This document shows positions 16,453 to 24,215 of a DNA stretch of 29,796 bases, piece after piece. Numbering within the stretch: position 1 is the first letter of the stretch; each line of letters opens with the position of its first letter. The position numbers and the translations under genes were made by a program. Origin of the DNA: CAZPAV01 sp964584755 (GTDB taxonomy: Bacteria; Actinomycetota; Acidimicrobiia; Spongiisociales; UBA5794). Location of the stretch: positions 1 through 29,796 of the forward strand of contig CAZPAV010000037.1 in the NCBI GenBank assembly GCA_964584755.1. Reading direction: 5' to 3'. A model generated the notes under the pieces. The model was not told where the DNA came from. It did no database searches and saw only the letters and a list, made by a program, of their open reading frames with translations.

Positions 16453-16513
16453 GACCCGGACCCTACCGGGGGTCCGCCGTGACCCCCTTCGCCTGCCCGT
16501 ATCCTGCGACCTC
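16453..16513. promoter_or_regulatory. Back-to-back leaderless promoters, mshD / patatin
   Basis: Only 61 bp separate the two GTG starts. TAGGGT (16460-16465, minus strand) lies 7 nt before mshD, and TATCCT (16500-16505, plus strand) lies 8 nt before the patatin gene. Both predict transcription starting at the start codon. The two -35 zones must fall in the same 34 bp between the boxes. Confidence 0.5.
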
Positions 16514-17482
16514 GTGGCTCGCATCGGACTCGTGCTCGGGGGCGGCGGCATCACCGGCGCCGCGTTCCACTTCGGCGCGCTCCTCGCGCTGCGCATGGCG
16601 ACGGGATGGGACCCCGACGCGGCCGAGGTCGTCGTCGGCACCTCGGCCGGCGCGTTCGTCACCGCGATGGTCCGGGGTGGGGCGCTCCGTCTCGGAACGA
16701 TGATCGGGGACGGGGAGAGTCGGGAGAGCGCGGAGGCGTGGCTCCGGGCGCACCTGTACCGACCCTCCTCACATCGATCCCAAGGGGTGCTGCGCTGGCT
16801 GCGACGGGGCGTCCTGCCGGGGTTGCGGCGACCCGACCTGGGCCTCGTGCTCGGCAGCCCGGGCCTGTACCGCACCGACGGCATCGAGGAGTGGGTGGCC
16901 GCGACGTTGGGTCCCGCCGCGGAGACCTGGCCGTCCCGCCCCACCGTCGTCGTCGCCTACGACCTCGTCGCCCGCCGCCGGGTGGCTTTCGGGACGGAGG
17001 CCGCACCCGAGGTGCCTCTCCGTCGGGCCGTGGCCGCCTCCTCGGCGGTGCCGTTCGTGTACGAGCCGGTCCGTATCGACGACCGGTGGTACGTGGACGG
17101 CGGCGTCGCCTCCGGCACGCACGCCGACCTCGTGCTCGGGAGCCCCGAGCCGCTCGATCTCGTCATCGTGGTCGCGCCGATGGCCGCACTCGACGGGCGA
17201 CCCGGCGTCAGGTTCCACGAGGACATCTTCGACCGGGTGGGGCGCCGCGCCCTGCGCGCCGAGCTGGAGCGCATCCGTCGGGCGTGGCCCGCGACCGACG
17301 TCGTCGTGCTCCGCCCCGACGCCCGGGTGCTCCGCGTGGCCCGACCGAACCCGATGTCCATCGACGCGGCCATTCCCTCGTTCCTCGCCACGCTCCGCTC
17401 CATGCGGGACGAGCTGGCCAGTCCGGGCACCTGGAGCGTCCTCGAGCACCACCTCCCGGCACGACCCGCGCCGGGCACCTGA
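16514..17482 (+). CDS. Patatin-like phospholipase
   Basis: Serine acyl hydrolase of the patatin/RssA type, likely acting on phospholipids or acyl esters. The protein is 322 residues. It begins with the oxyanion loop GGGGITGAAFHFG (9-21), then GTSAG with nucleophile Ser44, and YVDGG with Asp195, completing the Ser-Asp dyad. No signal peptide or membrane segment is evident, so it is probably cytoplasmic. The GTG at 16514 gives the usual short N-terminus before the oxyanion loop and follows a -10 box by 8 nt. The substrate is unknown. It is convergent with the GMC oxidoreductase gene (22-bp gap). Confidence 0.88.
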   Translation: MARIGLVLGGGGITGAAFHFGALLALRMATGWDPDAAEVVVGTSAGAFVTAMVRGGALRLGTMIGDGESRESAEAWLRAHLYRPSSHRSQGVLRWLRRGVLPGLRRPDLGLVLGSPGLYRTDGIEEWVAATLGPAAETWPSRPTVVVAYDLVARRRVAFGTEAAPEVPLRRAVAASSAVPFVYEPVRIDDRWYVDGGVASGTHADLVLGSPEPLDLVIVVAPMAALDGRPGVRFHEDIFDRVGRRALRAELERIRRAWPATDVVVLRPDARVLRVARPNPMSIDAAIPSFLATLRSMRDELASPGTWSVLEHHLPARPAPGT

Positions 17483-17504
17483 TCGCTCACCGTCCGGTGG
17501 CCGC

Positions 17505-19073
17505 TCACCACAGGGGCCCCATGCCCGTGCCCAGCGTGGCCTCCAGCTCGTCGGCGAGGCGGAGCGCCAGGGCGACGATCGTCAAGGTGGGGTTCGCGTA
17601 CCCCCCGGTGGGGAAGACGGAGCTCCCGGTGACGTACAGGTTGGCGACTCCGTGGACGCGGGAGTGCTCGTCGACGACTCCCCGGGTCGGGTCGGGGTCC
17701 ATGCGGGTCGTTCCGAGATGGTGCCAGTGTCCCCGGAAGAGCCGCCGCGGCCGCTCCTCGCCGAGCCGGCCTTCGAGTCGCCCCACCCCGGCCGCCTGCC
17801 ACGCCGCGGCGAGGAGCTCCTGGGCGCGACGGATGGAGCGGCGCTCCCACTCCCCCACTCGCCACACGAGGTGCGGGAGGCGCATGCCGAAGCGGTCCTC
17901 CCGGCTCCCCAGCACGACCCGGCACGCCGGGTCGGGCGCCTGTTCGGCGGTCGCGGCGAGCTGATACACGGTGGGCCCGGGTCGGTGCGCAGCCAGGCGG
18001 CCGAGGGTGGAGGCGGCCCGCAGCGGGTGGGCCAGCAGCGCCCGGAGGTGCGGACCCCACGGCTCGGCCTCCTCGGCGCGGGACCGGGCCCGGACGACGG
18101 CGAGCGACCGGAAGGTGTCGGAGGACCGCAGCCGGTCGCTACGGACGAGAAGGAAGGTGGTGTTGAGCAGATCCTCCCGCCGCAGCGCCGCCGCGGTGGG
18201 CCCGACGGCTCCACGGATGGTCGCCCCGTCCTCGACGTGCTGGTCGTAGAAGCCGAGGTCCAGCGCCGCGGCGGGGACGAGGACGCCGCTGCGCACGTGG
18301 AGGTGCTCCATGAAGAACCGGCCCACGAGGTCGGAGCCGTTGCCGATCCCCCGGGAGGTTCCTCCGCTCCCGGCGAGGAGGAGCCGGGCGTTCTCGATGC
18401 CGCCGGCGGCGAGGACGTACGCCGTGGCGTGCACCGTGAAGCGGGTGCCGTCGAGGCAGCCGACTCCGAGGGACGCGATGCGTCCGCCGTCCTGTTCGAG
18501 GTGCACGGCGGTGGCGTGATGGAGGAGGAGGACGTTCGCCACGTGCTCGACTCCCCGGCCGGCCGCGGTGAAGTCGAACCGGTCGGTGTAGTGGAACAGC
18601 GTGGTCGCGACGTCGTCGTTCGCGGGCAGGCGGCGGGTGCCGCGGGGATCCCACGCCGCGGGGTCGTACTCGGGCCGGTCCACTCCGAGGACGGCGTGTG
18701 CCCGGTGGTAGTAGGGACGTAGCGCCTCCGCCCCGAGGGGCCACCCCGACCACGGGTGACCGGGGCGTCGCTCGAAGTCGACCGCGTCGAGCGGTCGAAG
18801 GCGGAGGTGGGTGTCCCAGCGATGGGAGCTCCCTCCGATGGCCCGAGCCCGGGCCTCCTGCAACGAGAAGTACGGATCGCCCGCGGTCGTCCCCGCGGCG
18901 AGCTCGGCGGTCTCGGGCTCGGGAACCACCCCACCCGACTCGAGGACGCAGACGCGCAGGTCGGTTCCCGCCAGCTCGCCGGCGACGGTGAGGCCGGCCG
19001 GACCGGCGCCGACGATGCACACGTCGACGTCGATCCGCTCCCCGTCGGGCACGGTCCGGCCGTCGACGATCAT
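17505..19073 (-). CDS. GMC-family FAD-dependent oxidoreductase
   Basis: Flavoprotein of 522 residues that should oxidise an alcohol group of a sugar, sterol or similar substrate. The N-terminal Rossmann motif GAGPAGLT (22-29) leads to the adenine-ribose Glu45 in VLESGG. An IGGSSHRW flavin loop follows. The C-terminal GMC_oxred_C domain has HWHHLGTTRM with the catalytic His around 451-452, then GSSVFPTGGYANPT with Asn494 completing the His-Asn pair. No Tat or Sec signal is seen. The ATG at 19073 follows GGGGGTGA closely. The substrate cannot be assigned; no matching pathway gene is adjacent. Confidence 0.88.
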   Translation of the reverse strand: MIVDGRTVPDGERIDVDVCIVGAGPAGLTVAGELAGTDLRVCVLESGGVVPEPETAELAAGTTAGDPYFSLQEARARAIGGSSHRWDTHLRLRPLDAVDFERRPGHPWSGWPLGAEALRPYYHRAHAVLGVDRPEYDPAAWDPRGTRRLPANDDVATTLFHYTDRFDFTAAGRGVEHVANVLLLHHATAVHLEQDGGRIASLGVGCLDGTRFTVHATAYVLAAGGIENARLLLAGSGGTSRGIGNGSDLVGRFFMEHLHVRSGVLVPAAALDLGFYDQHVEDGATIRGAVGPTAAALRREDLLNTTFLLVRSDRLRSSDTFRSLAVVRARSRAEEAEPWGPHLRALLAHPLRAASTLGRLAAHRPGPTVYQLAATAEQAPDPACRVVLGSREDRFGMRLPHLVWRVGEWERRSIRRAQELLAAAWQAAGVGRLEGRLGEERPRRLFRGHWHHLGTTRMDPDPTRGVVDEHSRVHGVANLYVTGSSVFPTGGYANPTLTIVALALRLADELEATLGTGMGPLW

Positions 19074-19143
19074 GTCATCACCCCCACCGGAGGGAGGATA
19101 CGGCGTCTCCCGGGTCGCGCCTCGACCGATAGCATGCCCGGCC
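19074..19143. promoter_or_regulatory. Divergent promoters, GMC oxidoreductase / CPBP protease
   Basis: TATCCT (19095-19100, minus strand) is 21 nt before the oxidoreductase ATG, with a GGGGGTGA ribosome-binding site between. TAGCAT (19130-19135, plus strand) is 8 nt before the protease ATG, giving a leaderless mRNA. The two units share 70 bp. Confidence 0.45.
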
Positions 19144-19980
19144 ATGCGGCCGGCCTCGACCCGCATCCCGACCTGCCTGCGGTGGATCCCGGAGCTCGTG
19201 GCGCGGGTGGAGGCGGAGTCCGCCGCGTACCGCCGGAGCGTCCCGCCTGCGGTCGCCGTACGGAAGGTGGCCGTGGTGCTCGTCACCACCGCGCTGACGC
19301 TCACGCTCCTCCACTTCCTCGCCCCCTACCCGTCGTGGGTGGCGGTGATGCTGCGCGCCCTGGGTGCCGACGGCGTCGCCGCCCGTTGGGAGGCCCTGAT
19401 GTCCCGCGGCGCCACGGGTGACCTGGGACGGCTCGTGTTCTGGGCGGGCTTCACCGCTCTCGGCTACTGGGGTGCGGCCTGGCTCGCCCTGCGTCTCCTC
19501 GGTGAGCGGATGCGCGACCACGGGGCCCGCCTGCAGGGTGCCCTCCGCCGGGCGTGGGTGTACGTCGTCGTGTTCCTGCTCTCGCTGCCGTTCCTGGTGG
19601 CGGCATCCACCCATCCCGACTTCCTGGTCCGTTACCCGTTTCTCCGCCTCGGAGCCGGCGACGCCTGGTGGCCGGCCCTGGCGATCTGGTGGGTCGCCTA
19701 CGCCTGCCAGTTCGTGGCTCTCGAGCTCTTCTTCCGCGGCTTCCTGCTGCACGGCCTCCGGCAGCAGTTCGGCATCGGCGCCGTGTTCGTGATGGTGGTG
19801 CCCTACGCCATGATCCACTTCGCCAAGCCACTTCCCGAGGCGCTCGCCGCGATCGCCGGCGGGACGGTGCTCGGGTTCCTCAGCCTCGAGACCGGTGCCG
19901 TCTGGCTGGGTGCGGCGCTCCACGTCGCCATCGCGCTCACCATGGATCTCCTCGCCCTGGCTCGGGGAGCACTCGGGTGA
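19144..19980 (+). CDS. CPBP (CAAX-type) intramembrane protease homologue
   Basis: A polytopic 278-residue membrane protein with the CPBP/Abi layout: several helices, then motif 1 ALELFFRGF (Glu194, Arg198), motif 2 YAMIHF (His225) and motif 3 beginning LHVAIALTMD (His260). Motif 1 has a single Glu, where the common form is EExxxR. The residue four after His260 is Ala instead of Asn or Asp. The active site is therefore partly atypical. Possible roles are peptide or lipoprotein processing; none is shown by the context. The ATG at 19144 fits the TAGCAT box 8 nt upstream; the ATG at 19134 is out of frame. Confidence 0.8.
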   Translation: MRPASTRIPTCLRWIPELVARVEAESAAYRRSVPPAVAVRKVAVVLVTTALTLTLLHFLAPYPSWVAVMLRALGADGVAARWEALMSRGATGDLGRLVFWAGFTALGYWGAAWLALRLLGERMRDHGARLQGALRRAWVYVVVFLLSLPFLVAASTHPDFLVRYPFLRLGAGDAWWPALAIWWVAYACQFVALELFFRGFLLHGLRQQFGIGAVFVMVVPYAMIHFAKPLPEALAAIAGGTVLGFLSLETGAVWLGAALHVAIALTMDLLALARGALG

Positions 19981-20002
19981 CCCCCACGGCGCCGGCATCC
20001 GG

Positions 20003-21838
20003 TCACATGGTCACGACGTCGGGGCCTCCCGCCCCGTAGAGCCGCTCGACGAGCGCGGCGCGCCGGTCGAGGACGGCCCGCTGGTTGAGATACCCCTTGT
20101 CGGTGATCTCGTTGGCGTCGATGTTCGGCGGCTCGGTCATGAGCAGGGCCCGGGTGATGCGGCGACTGCTCGCCGGGTTCGCCGCGTTGTGGAGGCGCAG
20201 CCCCTCGCGCAGGGCCGCCTGGACGCGCGGATGGGTCACGAGGGTCTCGAGGGGGAGGTCGTCGCCATCGTCCCCGACGAGCCGGCGGCACCCGGCCAGG
20301 TTGGGGAACACGAGCAGGCCCACCTCGTCGCGGTCGTGGCCGGTGACGACCGCGTCCTGGACGACGGGGCTCCCCGCGGCGACCGCCGCCACCCGCAACG
20401 ACCCCACGTCCACCCAGGTGCCGGTGAAGAGCTTGAAGTTCTCGGCGATCCTGCCGTCGAAGACGAGGCCGCTCGTCGGATCCTCGGGGTCGGCGAGTCG
20501 CCCGGCGTCACCCATCCGGAAGAAGCCTTCCGCGTCGAACGCGGTCGCGGTCAGGTCGTCCCTGCGCCAGTAGCCGGGGGTGACGTTGGGGCCGCGTACG
20601 CGCAGCTCGAGCTTGTCCCCCACGGGCGCCAGCTTGATCTCGGTCCCGGGCGCGGGCAGTCCGATGACGCCGGCACGTTCGATGGTGAAGTGGACGGAGG
20701 TGGCGAGCGGCGCCGTCTCGGTGGAGCCCCACGCCGACAGCATGCGGACGCGCTTGCCCCGGGCCGCCACCGACAGGTCCTCGAGGCGTTCCCACAGCGG
20801 CTGGGGAAGCGCGGCGGCGGCGTAGAAGAGGACGTCGAGGTCGCGGAAGAACACCTCTCGCAGCTCCTCGTCGGCTTCGAGCCGGGGAATGAGCATCCCG
20901 TAGCCGACCGGAGCGTTGAAGTACATCGTCGACGGGATCTCCCGGAGATTGGCGATCGAGGTCTCGAAGAGGCCGGGCGCCGGTTTGCCGCCGTCGATGT
21001 ACAGCGTGCCCCCGTTGAAGAGGATCATGTTGAAGTTGTGGTTGCCGCCGAAGGTGTGGCTCCACGGCAGCCAGTCGACGATGACCGGCGGGCGCTCCCG
21101 CAGGAAGGGCCAGAGCTGCACGATCGCCTGCTGGTTGCTACAGAGCATCCGTTGCGTGTTGAGGACCCCCTTGGGCATGCCCGTCGAGCCCGAGGTGAAG
21201 AGCACCTTCGCCACCGTGTCGGGCCCGACCGCGTCCGCGGCGGCCTGCACCGCCACCTCGTCCTCCTCCTCGAGGAGGTCGCCGAGGTGCTCGGTCCCCG
21301 CCGGTGCCTCCCCGCCGACGACCACCGACACGCCCTCCAGGTCGAGGGCGTCGAGCGCCCGTCCGAACGCCCCGGCGTCGGCGGCGTAGACGACGGCGGG
21401 GGTGAGGAGATCGAACACGTGGCGCAGCTTGCGGAAGTCCTGGGACATGAGCGAGTACGCCGGCGAGATGGGGGCGGCCGGGGCTCCGATCTCCATCGCG
21501 GCGAGCTGCACCAGGGCGTGGTCGATGGCGTTGCCGGAGAGGAGCATGACGGGGTGCTCGGCGTCGGCGCCGCGGGCGAGGAGCGCCGCCCCCAGCCGTC
21601 GCACCGCGGCATGGACCTCCCCGTAGGTCATCGTCCGCCACGCACCGGCGGGGTCTCGTTCGGCGAGGAACGGACGGTGCGGCGCCTCTGCAGCGCGGGC
21701 GGCCAGCACCGTCCCGATGCTCGGCGGCGGCGTCTCCAGCTCCATGGGCGAGGACAGCACGACACCTCCGTCGGCCGAGGATCGGGTCTCCACCCGCGCC
21801 GGGGCGAACGCGAGGTCGATGAACGGTGCCTTGGCCAC
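20003..21838 (-). CDS. AMP-forming acyl-CoA ligase, feruloyl-CoA-synthase-like
   Basis: ANL-superfamily enzyme of 611 residues that activates a carboxylic acid as an acyl-AMP and then a CoA thioester. The P-loop-like LFTSGSTGMPKG is at 213-224, WGSTETAP at 370-377, and the hinge block DGRIAENFKL at 461-470. The C-terminal NEITDKGYLNQ contains the adenylation Lys581. The hinge (ENFKLFTGTWVDVGSLR) and tail resemble the feruloyl-CoA synthase group. No enoyl-CoA hydratase/aldolase or vanillin dehydrogenase gene is nearby, so the substrate is open; other aryl or acyl acids are possible. The start is GTG at 21838 with AAGGAGG eight bases upstream. Confidence 0.85.
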   Translation of the reverse strand: MAKAPFIDLAFAPARVETRSSADGGVVLSSPMELETPPPSIGTVLAARAAEAPHRPFLAERDPAGAWRTMTYGEVHAAVRRLGAALLARGADAEHPVMLLSGNAIDHALVQLAAMEIGAPAAPISPAYSLMSQDFRKLRHVFDLLTPAVVYAADAGAFGRALDALDLEGVSVVVGGEAPAGTEHLGDLLEEEDEVAVQAAADAVGPDTVAKVLFTSGSTGMPKGVLNTQRMLCSNQQAIVQLWPFLRERPPVIVDWLPWSHTFGGNHNFNMILFNGGTLYIDGGKPAPGLFETSIANLREIPSTMYFNAPVGYGMLIPRLEADEELREVFFRDLDVLFYAAAALPQPLWERLEDLSVAARGKRVRMLSAWGSTETAPLATSVHFTIERAGVIGLPAPGTEIKLAPVGDKLELRVRGPNVTPGYWRRDDLTATAFDAEGFFRMGDAGRLADPEDPTSGLVFDGRIAENFKLFTGTWVDVGSLRVAAVAAGSPVVQDAVVTGHDRDEVGLLVFPNLAGCRRLVGDDGDDLPLETLVTHPRVQAALREGLRLHNAANPASSRRITRALLMTEPPNIDANEITDKGYLNQRAVLDRRAALVERLYGAGGPDVVTM

Positions 21839-22025
21839 GACGATCCTCCTTGCGACGAGCTGGGCGGATTGTCGCGCCCGGGGCCGTGGGCGGCAATGCG
21901 ACCCGGGTGCGGCGACACGGTCGCGGTACGATCGCCTCGCAGCAGACGGAATCCGTCACCGACCGTACCCCGCGGGAGGGTTCACGGACGACACACCGGA
22001 CCTCCAGGCGACACCGGGCGACGAG
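21839..22025. promoter_or_regulatory. Divergent promoter region, acyl-CoA ligase / DUF6125-like gene
   Basis: For the ligase, GACAAT (21868-21873, minus strand) lies 29 nt before its GTG. For the plus-strand gene, TACGAT (21927-21932) is the best -10 candidate. A clear GGAGGG (21975-21980) lies downstream of it, but no ATG, GTG or TTG follows at the right distance in frame, so the leader or the start of that gene is unresolved. Confidence 0.35.
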
Positions 22026-22550
22026 GTGGCCCGCGCCCTGGCGCGCCTGACGCCCGCCACGCGCGAGGCGCTGCTGGTGAAGTGCTGGCTGTCGCACGAC
22101 GCACGCTGGTTCATGGCGGTGGCACGGGAGTACGGCCTGGAGGTGGCGAACCGCCTCAATCGCGTCGCCGCCCACGACGTCGGCGTGGCCGAGGCCCGAC
22201 GGATCGCCCGTCTTCTGGCGCTCCCGCCGGTGACGGGGCGCGACGGGTATCTCGCCGTCCAGGAGGTGTTCATCGGCCTCCTGGGACGCGACCTGCTGGG
22301 GTACGACGTGGAGACCGTCTCCTCCGATGCGTTCCGGGTGCGGGTGCGGCACTGTTTCGCCTTCGAGAACGCCTCCCGGGCCGGTGTGACCGACGGGTTC
22401 GGGTGCGGCATCTTCGCCCGGATCACCGGCTGGCTCGATGCGCTCGACCTGCCCCACGAGCTGGCACCCACCACGGAGGCCTGCCTCGCGGCGCAGGGTG
22501 CGGAGTGTGTCCACACCGTCACCCTCGTCCCGGCGAGCGCACGTGGGTGA
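22026..22550 (+). CDS. Conserved protein, DUF6125-like
   Basis: A 174-residue soluble protein. The opening (TREALLVKCWLSHDARWFMAV without the first few residues), the N-R-L/N repeats, and the later LAVQEVFIGLLG, FAFENASRAGVTDGFGCGIF and AAQGAECVH blocks resemble the DUF6125 group, from memory. The two C-terminal cysteines (in FGCGIF and AECVH) and an earlier RHCF could form a ligand-binding pocket, but this is not known. The GTG at 22026 is the only ordinary start in frame that does not run deep into the ligase gene, though it lacks a good ribosome-binding site. The function is unknown. Confidence 0.6.
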   Translation: MARALARLTPATREALLVKCWLSHDARWFMAVAREYGLEVANRLNRVAAHDVGVAEARRIARLLALPPVTGRDGYLAVQEVFIGLLGRDLLGYDVETVSSDAFRVRVRHCFAFENASRAGVTDGFGCGIFARITGWLDALDLPHELAPTTEACLAAQGAECVHTVTLVPASARG

Positions 22551-22646
22551 GCCGGCGCGGCCCGACGCCCCCGGCCCGCCGCGCCGCTCGAGCTCGCCGC
22601 GCCTTCGCGCCGTTCGCGGCGGGCGCCGCCGGGAGCGGGGTGGACG

Positions 22647-23477
22647 GTGCACGCCGTGAGGGTTCTCGTGATCGCCGCCGTGGCGGTCCTCCTCCTGCTG
22701 GGCGCGCTCGTGGTGCTGCAGCGGCGACTCATCTACCTGCCTTCGGCGGCCCCACCCGACCTCGCCGCCGTGCTGCCCGAGGGGACCCGGGTCACGTTCC
22801 CCACCGCGGACGGGTTGACGTTGACGGCGTGGCTGGTCCCCGGCCCCGACGGCGCCGCCGGCGTGACGGTGGTGGTGTTTCCGGGCAACGCCGGCAACCG
22901 TGGCGACCGGGCTCCGCTGGCGCGGGCGCTGGCGGCCCGGGGGTTCGGTGTGCTCCTCGTCGAGTATCGGGGGTACGGTGGCAACCCGGGGACCCCCACC
23001 GAGGCGGGGCTGATCGCCGACGGGAGGGCGGCCGTCGCCTACGTCGCCGCTCGGCCCGACGTGGACGCCGACCGGCTGGTGTACTTCGGCGAGTCCCTCG
23101 GCGCCGCGGTCGCCATCGCCGTGGCCGTGGAGCGACCGCCGGCGGCGCTGGTGTTGCGTTCGCCGTTCTCGTCCCTCCCGGAGGTGGCGTCGGTCCACTA
23201 CCCGTTCCTGCCGGCGTCGCTCCTGCTGTGGGATCGATACCCGAACCTGGCGCGGATCCGGGAGGTCGCGGTGCCGGTCCTGGTCGTGGCGGGTTCGGCG
23301 GATCGCACCGTCCCCGTCGCGCAGAGTCGCCGTCTCTACGAGGCGGCGGCGGCGCCGAAGGCGTTCGTGACGATCCCCGGCGCGGATCACGACGACCCCG
23401 AGCTGACCGCCGGTGACCGGCTCGTCGGGGAGGTCGCCGCCTTCCTCGAGGACGTCCTGCCTCCCCGTTCCGGGTGA
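22647..23477 (+). CDS. Membrane-anchored alpha/beta hydrolase (BEM46-like)
   Basis: A 276-residue serine hydrolase with an N-terminal transmembrane helix (about 4-24) and then a soluble domain. VVVFPGNAGNRGDR (76-88) forms the oxyanion region, GESLGA holds nucleophile Ser150, AGSADRTVP holds Asp219 and GADHDD holds His248, so the triad is complete. This pattern matches the ABHD13/BEM46 group of hydrolases, whose substrates are mostly undefined. The start is GTG at 22647 with GGGAG and GGGG stretches upstream; GTG at 22656 is an alternative. The 96-bp gap before it is extremely GC-rich without a clear -10 box, so it may be co-transcribed with the preceding gene. Confidence 0.82.
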   Translation: MHAVRVLVIAAVAVLLLLGALVVLQRRLIYLPSAAPPDLAAVLPEGTRVTFPTADGLTLTAWLVPGPDGAAGVTVVVFPGNAGNRGDRAPLARALAARGFGVLLVEYRGYGGNPGTPTEAGLIADGRAAVAYVAARPDVDADRLVYFGESLGAAVAIAVAVERPPAALVLRSPFSSLPEVASVHYPFLPASLLLWDRYPNLARIREVAVPVLVVAGSADRTVPVAQSRRLYEAAAAPKAFVTIPGADHDDPELTAGDRLVGEVAAFLEDVLPPRSG

Positions 23478-23478
23478 G

Positions 23479-23500
23479 CCGGCCGTGTCGCGCCGGCCGG
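23479..23500 (+). terminator. GC hairpin after alpha/beta hydrolase gene
   Basis: CCGGCC, a 10-nt loop and GGCCGG follow the stop codon by one base. There is no U-tract. It lies in the 70-bp gap between convergent genes, where a bidirectional terminator is expected, but it may be chance in such GC-rich sequence. Confidence 0.25.
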
Positions 23501-23547
23501 TCGATCCGCTCCGTCGGCGCCGCGACCCGAGCGTCCCCGACAGGCGC

Positions 23548-24144
23548 CTACGGGATCGACCTGCGGCCGTGGCGGCGTCGCCACCAGACCTCGCTGAGGA
23601 CCCACCCGGCGAGGAGGAAGGGCACGAGGACGAGCCCGTCTTCGGGGCGAACCAGCCACGCGTAGACGGCGGAGAGGGCCAGACCGAGGGGGCCGGTGAG
23701 CGTGGCGAGCCAGAAGCCGGCGCCGCGCCGGCGCCAGTGCTCGGCGAACGCGGCGACGAGGACGAGGTCCACGACGCCGATCTCGAGGATCGTCGTCCCG
23801 TCTCCGCTGAGGAGGAGCATGTGGAACCACGTCTCCCCCACCGGTCGGCCCCCGCCACCGCCGCCACCGACGAGGAGTTGGGCGGTGTCGAGGACGGAGA
23901 GGACGGCGAGCAGCACGAGCATGGGCCGTGCCCGAGCCGGGACCCATCTGCCGACGACCACCCCGACGGCGATGGCGGTCCCCGTCACGACCACGTTCGA
24001 CCATGGATACCCATCGACGCCCGCCACCGTGCCGCCCACCTGGACGCCGATCCCGACGACGGCGGCCGCCGCCACGGCCGGGGTGACGACACGTCGCACC
24101 CCCCAGGCGCCTGCGGCGACGGCGAAGGAGAGGATCGCGAACAT
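23548..24144 (-). CDS. Hypothetical polytopic membrane protein
   Basis: A 198-residue protein made of about six hydrophobic segments, with no motif I recognise. A run of seven glycines near residues 93-99 marks a loop between helices. Conserved-looking acidic residues occur inside the membrane region (GTTILEIGVVDLVLV), and the tail is strongly basic (RRRHGRR). The ATG at 24144 lies 10 nt from a TAAGGT box embedded in a perfect palindrome, so it may be controlled by a repressor. It is divergent from the lipoprotein gene. Confidence 0.7.
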   Translation of the reverse strand: MFAILSFAVAAGAWGVRRVVTPAVAAAAVVGIGVQVGGTVAGVDGYPWSNVVVTGTAIAVGVVVGRWVPARARPMLVLLAVLSVLDTAQLLVGGGGGGGRPVGETWFHMLLLSGDGTTILEIGVVDLVLVAAFAEHWRRRGAGFWLATLTGPLGLALSAVYAWLVRPEDGLVLVPFLLAGWVLSEVWWRRRHGRRSIP

Positions 24145-24149
24145 GCCCT

Positions 24150-24166
24150 GCCGACCTTAGGTCGGC
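24150..24166. promoter_or_regulatory. Perfect 17-bp palindrome, candidate operator
   Basis: GCCGACCTTAGGTCGGC has 8-bp arms around a single central T. It lies between two divergent genes and includes TAAGGT (24155-24160, minus strand), the likely -10 box of the membrane-protein gene, 10 nt from its ATG. A dimeric repressor bound here would block that promoter. No regulator gene is adjacent. Confidence 0.4.
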
Positions 24167-24215
24167 TCCTCCCCTCCCCGGGAACCACGGCGCACCGCCT
24201 CGACGTCGAAGCCGC

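Noticed and set aside
17483..17504. Hairpin CACC-GTCC-GGTG between the convergent patatin and GMC genes as a terminator
   Set aside because: The stem is only four pairs, with no U-tract. It is too weak to call in sequence this GC-rich.
22551..22646. GC-only repeats such as GGCGCGG and CCGCGCC in the gap before the alpha/beta hydrolase
   Set aside because: The pairing arms are long-looped and composed only of G and C, as expected by chance here; no U-tract, operator or promoter can be supported.
19895..23416. A plus-strand open frame of 1173 codons over the acyl-CoA ligase and hydrolase genes
   Set aside because: It is mostly antisense to the ligase and out of frame with the two plus-strand genes. 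There are no domain-like motifs, only biased composition.
23860..23870. Tandem glycine codons in the membrane protein as a microsatellite or frameshift site
   Set aside because: The codons vary at the third base, the frame continues normally on both sides, and a glycine-rich loop between helices is a sufficient explanation.
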